The notes: a model not told the origin generated them from the letters alone. 64,000 bases of DNA from JBDIAG01 sp963835085 (GCA_963835085.1 CAWIED010000001.1:2542001-2606000), one strand, 5' to 3'. Shown: positions 37,804 to 47,208, counted from the stretch's first letter. Translations and numbers: made by a program.

Positions 37804-40800
37804 GTGCCGCCCGCTCACCCTGCCCGCCTCGAGGTCGACGTGCTCGGCCCGCTGGTCGTGCGCGCGGACGGCCGGGCCGTCACCGTCGGCGGCGGCACCC
37901 TGACCCGGCTGTTGCACCGGCTAGTGCTCGACGCCGGCACCTCGGTGTCTACCGGAGACCTCGTGGACGACCTGTGGGACGAGCAGCTGCCCGCCAATCC
38001 GCGGGCCGCACTGCAGTCGTTGGTGGCCCGGCTCCGCAAGGCTGTCGGCGGTTCGGCAGTGGAGCAGACCTCCGTCGGATATCGGCTGGAGGCGACCCGC
38101 TGTGATGTCGAGGCGGTGCGCAACGCGCGAGCACAGGCCGTGGTGGCTCAGTCCGCAGGGCGGTGCGCGCAGGCCCGCGACCTGCTGGCCCAGGCGATCG
38201 CCCACGTTCGTGGACCGGCCATGCCTGAGGTGCGCGATCTGCCCTGGGCCCGGGCCGAGGCTGCGGCGCTCGACGACGTCGTCGTCGGAGCACGGGTGCA
38301 GCTGGCCGAGGCCCAGGTGGGCGCAGGGCAACCGTCGGAGGCGCTCGCGGCGCTCTCGAGCCTGATCACCGAGCATCCCGGCCGCCAGGACGGTTTGGCG
38401 GTGCTGCTGCGGGCGGCCGCCGCGGCCGGACGTCCCACCGAGGGGCTCGCCGCCTACGAGCGCACCCGGCGCCGGCTCGCCGACGAGCTGGGGCTCGACC
38501 CCATCCCGGCCGTGCAGGAGCTGCACCTGAGTCTGCTCCGCGGTGAGTTGCCCGCCAACGGCGCGAGTACCAAGACCACTACAGCTGCTGAGCCGTCTTC
38601 TCCGCTCGGAGGGCCACCCCGGGCGGTCTCCAGCTTCGTGGGCCGGGACGGCGACCTGGCACGTCTGGAACGGCTGCTGGCGAGCAACCGGCTCGTCACC
38701 GTCATCGGACCTGGCGGCGCCGGTAAGACCCGTACGGCGCTGGAGGTGGCCCGGCGGCTGACAGCCGCCGGTGCCCGGGTGGGCGTGGTGGAGTTGGCAG
38801 CTGTCACGGCGGACTCCGACCTCGATGCTGTGTTCGCCCGCGACCTGCGGCTGCCCGCCCCGGCCGGGATGGCGACCACCGAGTCGGAGCCGCTGTCGGC
38901 CCGGCTGCTGGCTCACCTGCGAGCCGCCCCTGCGGTCGTCGTGGTGGACAACTGCGAGCATCTCGTCGACGCTGCGGCCTACGCCGAATATCTGCTGCAG
39001 CACGTGCCCGAGCTCACCGTGCTGGCCACCACGCGGGAGGCTCTGGCCATCGACGGCGAGGTTCTCGTGCCGCTGTCGTCCTTGCCGCTGCCGGCCGCCG
39101 AGCCCGATCTCGAGAGCGCCGCGACGTCCGCAGCCGTCAGGCTCTTCGTGGAGCGGGCGAGCGCGGCCAGCCCCGGATTCACGCTCGATGCCAGGACGCT
39201 CGCCGACGTGGTGTCGATCACCCGACGGCTCGACGGCCTGCCGCTGGCCCTGGAGCTGGCCGCGGCCAGACTGCGTGTGATGTCGCTGCGCGAGCTGGCT
39301 TCCGGCCTCGACGACCGCTTCACGTTGCTGGTGGGCGGCAGCCGTACCAAGGCTGGCCGGCACCGCACTCTGCGCGCCCTGGTGCAATGGAGCTGGGAAC
39401 TGCTGAGTGATTCGGAACGCATTGTGCTCGAACGTCTTTCGGTGTTCGCCGGGGGCGGTACCCGGCACTCCGTCCGGCAGGTCTGCGCCGATCGACTGGT
39501 GGGGCTGGGCGAGGTGTCGCAGGCCTTGGACGCCCTGGTGGAGAAGAGCCTCGTGGTGGCGCTGCCGCCGTCAGGGCTGGAACAGCAGACCCGTTATTCG
39601 CAGCTCGAGACCATCCGCGAGTACGGCCTGGAGCAGTTGGTGCGGTCGAAAGAGATGACCAGCGCGCGTCAACGCCACGCCCGCCACTACCTGGCTCTCG
39701 CCCGACGGGTGAGCTCGGGCGACGTGAGTCGCTTCTCGGCCCTGGAGTCGATGGTGGTGGAGACGGAAAACCTCGAAGCGGCCCTGGTCTACCTGATCGA
39801 GACCAAGCAGGACGTCCGGGCCCGAGCGATGATCCTGTACCGGATCTGGCCCTGGATGATCCTCAACCAGGACGAGGAGGTGCGGCGCTGGGTGCCACCG
39901 GTGCTGGCGCTGGGCGGCCAGCGCGAGGTCACCTGGTGGTGTGTCACGGCCATCGGTCTCATGGGCGACGCCGGGCGGATGGTCCTCGACGCGCACGATG
40001 CGACCGTGCAAGAGATGCTGCGTGAGCTGGGCCGCCACGAGGGCGAGCATTGGGGCATCAGCCTGTTGCTTTCGGTGCTGCTGCACATGTGCGGCCAGCA
40101 CGACGAGGGCCGGCGCGTCGTCGACCGCGGTCTCGATCGCATTGCCGCGATGCCCGAGCGACACGACGGATCGGCCGGGCGCACGATCTTGCTCAGCGTG
40201 CGCGCTATGTTCGCGCAGAACATCGGCGACCTGGAGCAGATGCGCACCGACGTCGCGGCGGTGCTCGACGAGATCGACCCCGAGACACATGCCTGGACGG
40301 CGTCCCAGGCCCTCGCTTCGCGGTCGTACCTGCGCGGCTTGGACGGCGACCTCGACGGCGCGATCGCCGACGCCCGCGACTCGTTGCGACTCGGCGAACG
40401 GGTCGGCGGCGTCGGAGACCGACCGTTTCTGCTGCCGGGATTGATCCAGCTGCTGATCGCGCGCGGCGACCTCAACGAGGCCGAGGCGCTGGTGCAGGCG
40501 GAAACCGTTCGGCCACAAGGCAGCCAGCCCGACCCCCTGGACCTGTTCTGGCAGGTGTCGCTGTCCTCCATGCAGGGGCTGATCGCCTTGGCCCGCGGCG
40601 ATGCCGCCAAGCTGAGCACGGCTCGCACCGAACTGGAGTCCGTCATCGGACGGCTGGAGGGCCGGGCCGCCACCGATGTCCACACCTACGTGCACGCCCT
40701 GGCCGTGATGTGGCTGGCCGTGATGTGGGAGCCCGACGACCTCGATCGGGCGGCCGGCTATCTTCCGGCCGCATGGGAGTCCGCACTCGCCACCGACGAT

Positions 40801-41097
40801 CAGCCATTTTTCGCCACGGTCGGCTCCGCTGTCGCCCTGGTGGCATATCGCAGGGGCCACGCCCGCCAGGCCGCGGCCATGCTGGGCGCCGCCGATTCCC
40901 TGCGCGGCAAGGCCGACCCGACCTTGGGGTTCGCCGTGGAGCTCACTGCTGCGTTGCGCCAGAAGCTGGGACCACAGTTCGAGGCACGGTACGACCACGG
41001 CCGGGCCTTGAACCGCAGCGATGCGATCGCCCGGCTCGATCCCGCAACACTGGGGATCGAAACCGGGCGAGTAGGCAATCAGGCCTTGCGGTTGTAG
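37804..41097 (+). CDS. BTAD/SARP-type transcriptional regulator with NB-ARC-like ATPase
   Basis: This roughly 1097-residue AfsR-like regulator has a winged-helix DNA-binding domain (about 5-90, LEVDVLGPLVV and LVDDLWDEQLPANPRAALQS), then a BTAD domain (about 95-240). An ATPase follows with Walker A GPGGAGKTRTAL near 302 and Walker B-like VVVVDNCEHLVD, then a long TPR-like helical C terminus. Such proteins switch on target operons after nucleotide-dependent oligomerisation. GTG 37804 is chosen to match the start of the family domain; an ATG at 37669 would extend into the divergent promoter. It could control the divergent permease operon or the convergent exporter (19-bp overlap). Confidence 0.88.
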   Translation: MPPAHPARLEVDVLGPLVVRADGRAVTVGGGTLTRLLHRLVLDAGTSVSTGDLVDDLWDEQLPANPRAALQSLVARLRKAVGGSAVEQTSVGYRLEATRCDVEAVRNARAQAVVAQSAGRCAQARDLLAQAIAHVRGPAMPEVRDLPWARAEAAALDDVVVGARVQLAEAQVGAGQPSEALAALSSLITEHPGRQDGLAVLLRAAAAAGRPTEGLAAYERTRRRLADELGLDPIPAVQELHLSLLRGELPANGASTKTTTAAEPSSPLGGPPRAVSSFVGRDGDLARLERLLASNRLVTVIGPGGAGKTRTALEVARRLTAAGARVGVVELAAVTADSDLDAVFARDLRLPAPAGMATTESEPLSARLLAHLRAAPAVVVVDNCEHLVDAAAYAEYLLQHVPELTVLATTREALAIDGEVLVPLSSLPLPAAEPDLESAATSAAVRLFVERASAASPGFTLDARTLADVVSITRRLDGLPLALELAAARLRVMSLRELASGLDDRFTLLVGGSRTKAGRHRTLRALVQWSWELLSDSERIVLERLSVFAGGGTRHSVRQVCADRLVGLGEVSQALDALVEKSLVVALPPSGLEQQTRYSQLETIREYGLEQLVRSKEMTSARQRHARHYLALARRVSSGDVSRFSALESMVVETENLEAALVYLIETKQDVRARAMILYRIWPWMILNQDEEVRRWVPPVLALGGQREVTWWCVTAIGLMGDAGRMVLDAHDATVQEMLRELGRHEGEHWGISLLLSVLLHMCGQHDEGRRVVDRGLDRIAAMPERHDGSAGRTILLSVRAMFAQNIGDLEQMRTDVAAVLDEIDPETHAWTASQALASRSYLRGLDGDLDGAIADARDSLRLGERVGGVGDRPFLLPGLIQLLIARGDLNEAEALVQAETVRPQGSQPDPLDLFWQVSLSSMQGLIALARGDAAKLSTARTELESVIGRLEGRAATDVHTYVHALAVMWLAVMWEPDDLDRAAGYLPAAWESALATDDQPFFATVGSAVALVAYRRGHARQAAAMLGAADSLRGKADPTLGFAVELTAALRQKLGPQFEARYDHGRALNRSDAIARLDPATLGIETGRVGNQALRL

Positions 41098-41903
41098 GCG
41101 CGCATGGCCAGCGGCACCAGGACCACGAGGAACCCGGCCATCCAGACCCCGGTCCAGGCCAGGGCGCTGGTGTCGAGCGAGCCGGCCATCAGGCCGCGCA
41201 CCGACTCGATGAGGTGCGTCAAGGGGTTGACGTGCACGAACGCCTGCAGCCAGCCGGGCATCGTGGCGGGGTTGACGAAGGCGCTCGAACCGAACGAGAG
41301 CGGGAACATGATCAGCATGACGATGCCGGTGACCGCACCCGACGACCGCACCGACATGCCGATCAGCACAGACAACCAGCACAGGCAGAGCGAGAACAGG
41401 ATCGACAGCGCCAGCGACGCCAGGGCGCCCGGCCACGAGACCACGTGATATCCCATCACCATGGCGGTGCCGATGGTGACGACGAACAGGATCAGGTACC
41501 GCACGAAGTCGGCCAGCACCGCACCGAGCAGCGGCGCCAACCGTGGGATGGGCAACGATCGGAACCGGTCGAAGACCCCCTTCTCGATGTCGGTGTGGAG
41601 GTTGGCCCCGATCGACACCGAGGCCATGGCGATGGTCTGGCCGAGCATGCCCGGCACGAGGTAGGTGAGGTAGGCCGTCTGCGAGCCGGCCGCGATCGCA
41701 CCGCCGAAGATGTAGGTGAACAAACCGAGGAACAGCACGGGCTGCAGGGTCACGTCCACCAGGGACTCAGGGGTGCGGAAGGTGCGAATGAGCGAGCGCT
41801 TCGCGAGTACGAGCGAGGCGCGCAACAGGCCGGTGCCGCGTGGAACGTCTGCAGTGACAAGGGTTCTGCTGGCAGTGGGGGTTGCCGCGGTGGTGCTGGT
41901 CAT
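41079..41903 (-). CDS. ABC-2 type exporter permease (DrrB-like)
   Basis: The 274-residue protein has six predicted helices and the ABC2-membrane pattern LVDVTLQPVLFLGLFTYIFGGAI, GQTIAMASVSIGANL, the DIEKGVFDRFRSLPIPR coupling helix and PLSFGSSAFV. It should pair with the ATPase encoded just upstream (ATGA overlap) to export a hydrophobic compound, lipid or drug. The substrate is unknown. No biosynthetic genes are nearby, so a resistance or lipid-export role is as likely as metabolite export. Confidence 0.9.
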   Translation of the reverse strand: MTSTTAATPTASRTLVTADVPRGTGLLRASLVLAKRSLIRTFRTPESLVDVTLQPVLFLGLFTYIFGGAIAAGSQTAYLTYLVPGMLGQTIAMASVSIGANLHTDIEKGVFDRFRSLPIPRLAPLLGAVLADFVRYLILFVVTIGTAMVMGYHVVSWPGALASLALSILFSLCLCWLSVLIGMSVRSSGAVTGIVMLIMFPLSFGSSAFVNPATMPGWLQAFVHVNPLTHLIESVRGLMAGSLDTSALAWTGVWMAGFLVVLVPLAMRAYNRKA

Positions 41904-42874
41904 GCCGCCACCTCCGAGTTCGTGTCCTGGGTGCCGTCGGGGCGGGCACCGGTAAGGGTGAGGAAGACCTCGTCGAGGCTGGGCAGGTGCAGGCTGAGCT
42001 CGGTGAGCGCGATGCCCTGGAGGGCGAGCTCGGCGACGATCGGTGCGAGCGCGGCGTCGTCGCGCACGGGAACGATGAGTCCGGCACCGCCGGAGCGCAC
42101 GTCGCCCGAGCCATAGCGGGCCAACACCTGGGCACACTGCGCGAGGTCGTCGGGATCGCTGGGCACCACCTCGACGCGCTGGCCGCCGATGGCCTTCTTG
42201 AGGCCGCGCGCGGTGTCGTGGGCCACCACCTGGCCGCGGTCGATCACGGTGATCTCGTCGGCGAGCGCGTCGGCCTCTTCGAGGTATTGGGTGGTGAGCA
42301 GCACGGTAGAGCCGTCGGCCACGAGGTTGCGCACCACCTGCCACATCTCCTCGCGCTTGGCCGGGTCGAGACCGGTGGTGGGCTCGTCGAGGAAGATCAC
42401 GGGCGGACGCCCGACGAGGCTGGCGGCCAGGTCGAGCCGGCGGCGCATGCCGCCGGAGTAATGCCGCGCCTGCTTGCCGGCGGCCTCGCTGAGGTCGAAC
42501 CAGGCGAGCAGTTCGGCGGCGCGGGCCCGAGCGTCACGGGTGCGCAGCCCGAGCAGCTGACCGATCATGACGAGGTTCTGGGTGCCGGTGAGCGTCTCGT
42601 CGACGGAGGCGTACTGCCCGGTGAGCCCGATCAGGCGGCGGACGGCCACCGGCTCGGCGAGCACGTCGTGGCCGGCCACTCGGGCCGTGCCGCCGTCGGG
42701 GCGGAGCAGCGTGGAGAGAATACGGACGGCAGTGGTCTTGCCCGCGCCGTTGGGGCCGAGCACCCCGAGCACCATGCCGGGGCGGGCAGCGAGGTCGATG
42801 CCCTTGAGGGCTTCGAAGTCGCCGAAGCGCTTGCGCAGGCCGACGGCTTCGAAGGCGAGTTCCGCGGTTGCCAT
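41900..42874 (-). CDS. ABC exporter ATP-binding protein (DrrA-like)
   Basis: The 324-residue ATPase has Walker A GPNGAGKTT, Q-loop TGQYASVDETL, signature YSGGMRRRL, Walker B VIFLDEPTTGLD and the switch His replaced in TTQYLEEAD (Q at the H-loop, as in DrrA). A C-terminal domain with LTELSLHLPSLDEVFLTLTG is also DrrA-typical. ATG 42874 follows AAGGAGG by six bases, a strong start. It is the first gene of the two-gene exporter operon. Confidence 0.92.
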   Translation of the reverse strand: MATAELAFEAVGLRKRFGDFEALKGIDLAARPGMVLGVLGPNGAGKTTAVRILSTLLRPDGGTARVAGHDVLAEPVAVRRLIGLTGQYASVDETLTGTQNLVMIGQLLGLRTRDARARAAELLAWFDLSEAAGKQARHYSGGMRRRLDLAASLVGRPPVIFLDEPTTGLDPAKREEMWQVVRNLVADGSTVLLTTQYLEEADALADEITVIDRGQVVAHDTARGLKKAIGGQRVEVVPSDPDDLAQCAQVLARYGSGDVRSGGAGLIVPVRDDAALAPIVAELALQGIALTELSLHLPSLDEVFLTLTGARPDGTQDTNSEVAA

Positions 42875-42902
42875 GAGGGCCTCCTTACTGTTCTTGGGAC
42901 CC

Positions 42903-43094
42903 CGTTGTTCGCAGGGTCGTCGTTGGTCACAAGAACGTCGTTGTTCAGGGCCCCGTGGTGCGGGGCATGTCAACCAGTGTCGTCCGGGCCCGCTGTCATC
43001 GGCTGTCAGAGCGCTGTCAGGCGCCCGACGCGCGTCCAGCTGTCACGTTCTTCGCCCATCGGTGACCACCTTGGTGCCATCTCAACGAACAACG
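42903..43094. promoter_or_regulatory. Three CGTTGTTC-type sites upstream of the exporter operon
   Basis: CGTTGTTCG at 42903-42911, CGTTGTTCA at 42939-42947, and the reverse-oriented CGAACAACG at 43086-43094 lie in the exporter upstream region. They may be repeats for a regulator such as the BTAD protein. No other gene is visible in 42875-43116. Confidence 0.35.
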
Positions 43095-43116
43095 TCACAG
43101 TTCGACGACCCATCGC

Positions 43117-43305
43117 TCAACCGCAGTATCCGATCGCACCGGCCGGCGACGGCTGGGTCGTGGCCGGTTTGTCGCCGTCGAAACGCATGACCAGCGCCGA
43201 GGCTGGTTCTCGCAGACCGAGCGTGCTTTCCCGATGTGCTGCGATTGCCCACTGAAATGCCCAGACCACGAAGGTAGAAAGCACCCCAAGGCAGACGCCC
43301 GCCAT
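43117..43305 (-). CDS. Possible small membrane protein
   Basis: This frame of 62 residues begins MAGVCLGVLSTFVVWAFQW, a single clear hydrophobic helix, followed by a polar tail. It lies 49 bases downstream of the PfkB gene on the same strand, with a purine-rich GAGAG just before the ATG. I recognise no family. The hydrophobic helix and collinearity favour a gene, but its small size leaves chance possible. Confidence 0.35.
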   Translation of the reverse strand: MAGVCLGVLSTFVVWAFQWAIAAHRESTLGLREPASALVMRFDGDKPATTQPSPAGAIGYCG

Positions 43306-43354
43306 GACTCTCGTCAGACGATCTCCCCCTTGAGCGATTGACTTCCCGCGCAGC

Positions 43355-44281
43355 CTACTCTCGTGCCAGCTCAAGAGTGCTGAGCCAGCTTCGGGCACCG
43401 GCGGTCTCCACCCGACGCGTGGCTACCTCCGCGGCCGAGGCCACGACCCGGGCGAAGCCGGCAAGTCGCACCTCGCTGCGCTGAGCCGCGAGCCCCAGTG
43501 CCGCTGCCAGGGCGCCGTGGAAGGCGTCCCCGGCACCTAGGGTGTCGCGCACTGTGACGGTACGGACGGGGGTCTGGTGCAGCGGCCGGTCCGCGCGCTG
43601 CCATACGACGGGGCCGGCTCCCTGCGTGACGAGCGCCGCACCGCACCCTGCCGCCAGGCCGTGGGCGCAGGCCTCTTCAGGAGTGAGGCCGAGCTCTGCG
43701 GCGTAGTCGGCCGAGGCAGCCAGCACGTCGAGCCGCGGCAGCCACGTCTCCACCCGCGGTTTGACGCTGCCGGCGTCGAGCACGGTGATGCACTCGGGCC
43801 GCACCACATCGAGGGCCTGTTCGGCCAGCGTGGGGTGATGCCCGTCGAGCAGCAGCACGTCGGCCGCCTGCAATGCTCGGATCGCCTCATCGGACAGGTC
43901 GAGCGACGTGTGCCGAGCCCCCGGCGCGACCACGGTGCGTTCGCCGTTGTCGGCGACGACGCAGCTGGAGATGGGTATCGACCACCCGTTCACCGGTGCG
44001 CAGTCGAGCACGTGCACCCCGTGCAGGCTCAGGTCCGCGTCGCAGGCATCGGCCCCCGGCCCGAACCCCAGTGCCGAGACCAGCTCAGCACTGCCGAGCA
44101 GCGCCGCTGCGGTGATCGCCGCGTTGGCCGCGGGCCCACCCGCGACGGCCTCGACCCCGGTGGAGAAGACTTTGCCGCCGATCACGATCGAGCCGGTGAT
44201 CCGTTGGATGACATCAAGCGTGGTGAGGCCGACCGCCACCACCTGCGGCGGCAGCCGTTGCGCTGCCGTGTACACGCTCAC
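43355..44281 (-). CDS. PfkB-family carbohydrate/nucleoside kinase
   Basis: The 308-residue protein carries the ribokinase-fold signature: GGPAANAAITAAALLG near the N terminus and the catalytic DTLGAGDAFHGALAAAL with Asp base near residue 255. The AVGLTTLDVIQRI start fits sugar or nucleoside kinases. Its location by add and cdd hints at a ribose, nucleoside or related sugar. A strong AGGAGG precedes the GTG 44281. It is transcribed leftward after a 60-base gap from add. Confidence 0.85.
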   Translation of the reverse strand: MSVYTAAQRLPPQVVAVGLTTLDVIQRITGSIVIGGKVFSTGVEAVAGGPAANAAITAAALLGSAELVSALGFGPGADACDADLSLHGVHVLDCAPVNGWSIPISSCVVADNGERTVVAPGARHTSLDLSDEAIRALQAADVLLLDGHHPTLAEQALDVVRPECITVLDAGSVKPRVETWLPRLDVLAASADYAAELGLTPEEACAHGLAAGCGAALVTQGAGPVVWQRADRPLHQTPVRTVTVRDTLGAGDAFHGALAAALGLAAQRSEVRLAGFARVVASAAEVATRRVETAGARSWLSTLELARE

Positions 44282-44341
44282 GATCTACCTCCTCTGAAGC
44301 GATGGGGTCTCGTCGGCGCACACCGCTGACCCAGGTGGGCA

Positions 44342-45448
44342 CTAACCGTCCACGAACGCCGACCAGCCGGGCTTGATGACGTTCTCGATCAGCGCGAGGC
44401 GCTCGTCGTAGTGCAGGAAGGCGCTCTTCATGGCGTTGAGGCTGATCCGACGCAGGTCGGCCATCGTCCAACCCGCCTGCTCCACCAGCAGGGTCAGCTC
44501 CTTGGTCATCGTGGTGCCCGACATCAATCGGTTGTCGCAGTTGACCGTCACCCGGAACCAGAGGTCTTTGAGCAACGTGACCGGATGTTCGGCGATGCTC
44601 GCCGCGGCCCCCGTCTGAACGTTGGACGACGGGCACAGCTCCAGGGGAATCCGCTTGTCCCGGACCCAGGTCGCCAGCCGGCCGAGCTCGGGCAACCCGT
44701 CGGGGCCGGTGCTGATGTCGTCCACGATGCGCACGCCGTGCCCGAGCCGGTCGGCGCCGCACACCTGCACGGCCTCCCAGATGGACTTCAGCCCGAACGC
44801 CTCGCCCGCGTGGATCGTCACCGGGAAGTTCTCGCGGTGCAGATAGTCGAAGGCATCAAGGTGACGAGAGGGCGGGTATCCCGCCTCGGCACCGGCGATG
44901 TCGAAACCCAGCACGCCGCTGTCGCGGTGTCGCACAGCGAGTTCGGCTATCTCTCGACCGCGGGCGGCGTGCCGCATGGCCGTCACGAGGCTGCCGCATT
45001 TGATGAACTGCCCCTTGGCGGCGGCCTCCCCCTCGCCGGCCCGCAGGCCGGCGTCGACGGCCGAGACGACGGTGTCGAGGTCCAGTCCGTTCAGCATGTG
45101 TTGCTCGGGGGCGTACCTCGCCTCGGCGTAGACCACCCCGTCGCTTGCGTGATCGAGAGCGAACTCCCTGGCGACGCGAAACAGGCTGTCGGAGGTCTGC
45201 ATCACGGCCACGGTGTGCGCGAACGTCTCGAGGTAGCGCTCCAGCGAACCGGAGTCGGCAGCCGCGTAAAACCAGGAGGCCAAGCCTGCCGCGTCCTGAG
45301 CGGGCAACGGATGGCCGATCTGATCAGCCAGCTCAAGGACGGTGGCGGGCCGCAACCCGCCGTCGAGATGATCGTGCAATGCCACCTTGGGCGCCCGCCG
45401 GATGCGGTCTGCCAGAGTTCCGGCTGCTTCAGGGCTCATCGCGCTCAT
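44342..45448 (-). CDS. add: Adenosine deaminase
   Basis: This enzyme deaminates (deoxy)adenosine to (deoxy)inosine, feeding PNP. The 368-residue protein has the zinc-binding LHDHLDGGL near residue 25, the IHAGEAFG motif with zinc/catalytic residues, GHGVRIVDD, the ELCPSSN segment and a C-terminal NCDNRLMSGTT in place of the usual N-T-D-D-P. MSAMSPE (ATG 45448) overlaps the cdd stop by 4 bp, so cdd and add are coupled; upstream extension is unneeded. Confidence 0.93.
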   Translation of the reverse strand: MSAMSPEAAGTLADRIRRAPKVALHDHLDGGLRPATVLELADQIGHPLPAQDAAGLASWFYAAADSGSLERYLETFAHTVAVMQTSDSLFRVAREFALDHASDGVVYAEARYAPEQHMLNGLDLDTVVSAVDAGLRAGEGEAAAKGQFIKCGSLVTAMRHAARGREIAELAVRHRDSGVLGFDIAGAEAGYPPSRHLDAFDYLHRENFPVTIHAGEAFGLKSIWEAVQVCGADRLGHGVRIVDDISTGPDGLPELGRLATWVRDKRIPLELCPSSNVQTGAAASIAEHPVTLLKDLWFRVTVNCDNRLMSGTTMTKELTLLVEQAGWTMADLRRISLNAMKSAFLHYDERLALIENVIKPGWSAFVDG

Positions 45449-45894
45449 AGTGTCGTATCCGTGCTGCCGCGGGCCCCGAAATCGTCGAGATCCTTCGGCC
45501 CGAAAGCATCCGGCAGCACCGCGCTCATCGGCACGTGGCCGCGCGGCGTCCACAGCAGCAGGTCGGGGCCACCGTGCTCGAACAGCAGTTGCCGGCACCG
45601 GCCGCACGGCATGAGCAGCTCGCCGGCACCGTCCACGCAGACGAACGCCACCAGCCGGCCGCCACCGCTCATCGCCAACGCGGAGACCAGCGAGCATTCC
45701 GCACACAGCGTGAGGCCGTAGGAGGCGTTCTCGACGTTGCAGCCGCTCACCACGCGGCCGTCGTGCACCAGGGCGGCGGCTCCCACCGGGAAATGCGAAT
45801 ACGGGGCATAGGCCCGCTGCATCGCCTGCCGCGCCGAGCGTCGCAGTTCGTCCCAGTCGATGGGCACATCGACCGGGCTCCCAAGCTGCGTCAC
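45445..45894 (-). CDS. cdd: Cytidine deaminase
   Basis: This enzyme deaminates (deoxy)cytidine to (deoxy)uridine. The 149-residue protein shows the family core: YSHFPVGAAA, GCNVENASYG, the zinc/catalytic TLCAECS and the PCGRCRQ zinc motif. It has a long C-terminal extension after residue 130. GTG 45894 is supported by a TAGGGT hexamer six bases upstream. It heads the cdd-add(-pfkB) leftward operon. Confidence 0.95.
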   Translation of the reverse strand: MTQLGSPVDVPIDWDELRRSARQAMQRAYAPYSHFPVGAAALVHDGRVVSGCNVENASYGLTLCAECSLVSALAMSGGGRLVAFVCVDGAGELLMPCGRCRQLLFEHGGPDLLLWTPRGHVPMSAVLPDAFGPKDLDDFGARGSTDTTL

Positions 45895-45900
45895 TCGGGC

Positions 45901-45906
45901 ACCCTA
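45901..45906 (-). promoter_or_regulatory. Predicted -10 element for cdd
   Basis: TAGGGT on the minus strand lies six bases before the cdd GTG, predicting a leaderless mRNA. The 91-bp gap to the BMP gene shows no other signal. Confidence 0.5.
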
Positions 45907-45985
45907 CCGCTCAGCCACTACTCAGGCGGCCCTTCGGACGGTTACACAGAGTCAGTGCCGCTCACCAGAAATCGGGGCGCGTCGC

Positions 45986-47206
45986 TTACGGGGTGGGCTG
46001 AGGCGTCGGCTGCGGGTTGGCCGGCGGGGTGGCCTGCGAGTTGCCATCTTTGAGCTGTTTGGTCACTGCGGCCACTTGCTTGCTGAGCGCCGGCGAAATA
46101 CTCGAACCCAGGTCTTTGCCCGGCACCAGCGTGATGCCACCGTTCTTCACCGTGCCGACATAGGGAGTATTGGAGAACTGCCCCTGCTCGATCCGGGTGA
46201 GAGCGGCTACCACCGGAGCCTGCGCGTCTTCGACCACCGATGCCAGCACCACTCCGCCCAGCCCGGGCAAGCCGTCGGCGGTGGAACCGTCTTCACCGAT
46301 CCAGATCACGCGCGTGCCGGGCTTGTCCTTGGCAGCCTGCGCAGCGCCGATGCCGAAGGGTCCGCCCACGGGCAGCACCACGTCAGCGCCTTGGTCGATC
46401 AGCGACTTCGCGGCTGCCTTGCCTGCGGTCTCGTTGGTGTTGTTTCCGGCGAAAGTGCCTGCCTGCGTTGCCTTGTCCCAGCCCAGGACGGCAACGGGCT
46501 TAGCGTTGCCGGCATTGGCATTGGCAGCGTTGTAGGCGGCGACGCCGTCGGCGAAACCGTCCATCACCGCTGTGGTGCCTGGCACCTGTGCGCCGCCGAG
46601 CACGGCCACCTTGCCCGACGTGCTGGCACCGGCCGCGAGGTAGCCGGCCAGGTAACCGGCTTGGCCTGCATCGAACTGCACCGACTGGCCGTTGGGCAGC
46701 AGGCCGGGCGTGCCGTCGGCGCCGGTCAGCGGTGCGCCGACGACGAGCACCTTCAGCTTCGGATCCCGTTGCGCCGCAGCCTGAACCGCGTCACGGGTGG
46801 TCGCGCCCGAGCCGATGAGCACGGCACAGTCCTGCGCCAGCAGCGAGGCGACGTTGGGAACCACATCGGCAGCGGTGGCCGACTCGACGGTCAACGGCTT
46901 GAGATTGTGCGTCTTGTGCAGCTCTGCGAGCGCCGCCTGTACCTGGGCATTGAGGCCGACGTCGTCGATGCCCGCCTCGTCGGTGACCTGGCAGCCCACG
47001 AGCGGGTCCTTTGCGGACGCCTCGCTGGGCTGGGAAGCCGACACCTTGGCCTGCGTCGTGCAACCGGCGAGAACACAGGCGACCAGAGCGGTGCCGACCA
47101 GGGCGGGCCCCGACGTGCGGCCAAGCCACTTCGGGTCGGGCCACTTCAGGTCAGGCCGTCTCACGTCGGGCCAGTTCGGTGCAGACCGAGACCTGGCAGC
47201 CTTCAT
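45986..47206 (-). CDS. BMP-family nucleoside-binding lipoprotein (orphan)
   Basis: The protein of about 406 residues has a lipoprotein signal with lipobox VLAGC and a periplasmic-binding fold of the BMP/Med type: VVGAPLTG, QAGYLAGYLAAGAS, KVAVLGGAQVPGTTAVMDGFADGV and VIWIGEDGS. Relatives bind purine nucleosides for ABC importers. No nucleoside ABC ATPase or permease genes lie in the window, although they normally sit in this location, so transport depends on distant genes. The stretch before the lipobox is unusually long and Trp/Pro-rich, from a repeated GGGCCACTT. A Pro/Thr/Gln tail ends it. Start is 2 bases after the amidohydrolase. Confidence 0.8.
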   Translation of the reverse strand: MKAARSRSAPNWPDVRRPDLKWPDPKWLGRTSGPALVGTALVACVLAGCTTQAKVSASQPSEASAKDPLVGCQVTDEAGIDDVGLNAQVQAALAELHKTHNLKPLTVESATAADVVPNVASLLAQDCAVLIGSGATTRDAVQAAAQRDPKLKVLVVGAPLTGADGTPGLLPNGQSVQFDAGQAGYLAGYLAAGASTSGKVAVLGGAQVPGTTAVMDGFADGVAAYNAANANAGNAKPVAVLGWDKATQAGTFAGNNTNETAGKAAAKSLIDQGADVVLPVGGPFGIGAAQAAKDKPGTRVIWIGEDGSTADGLPGLGGVVLASVVEDAQAPVVAALTRIEQGQFSNTPYVGTVKNGGITLVPGKDLGSSISPALSKQVAAVTKQLKDGNSQATPPANPQPTPQPTP

Positions 47207-47208
47207 CG

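Noticed and set aside
40050..42116. Large plus-strand frame across the BTAD 3' end and the exporter
   Set aside because: Composition is Arg/Gly-rich shadow coding; it crosses two well-supported genes.
37804..42874. Antibiotic biosynthetic gene cluster
   Set aside because: A BTAD regulator and DrrAB-like exporter are suggestive, but no biosynthetic enzymes flank them.
45951..45963. Copy of the yhjD-end repeat near cdd
   Set aside because: GTCAGTGCCGCTC resembles the 13-mer AAACTCAGTGCCG only in a shared 10-base core, which is within chance for this GC content.
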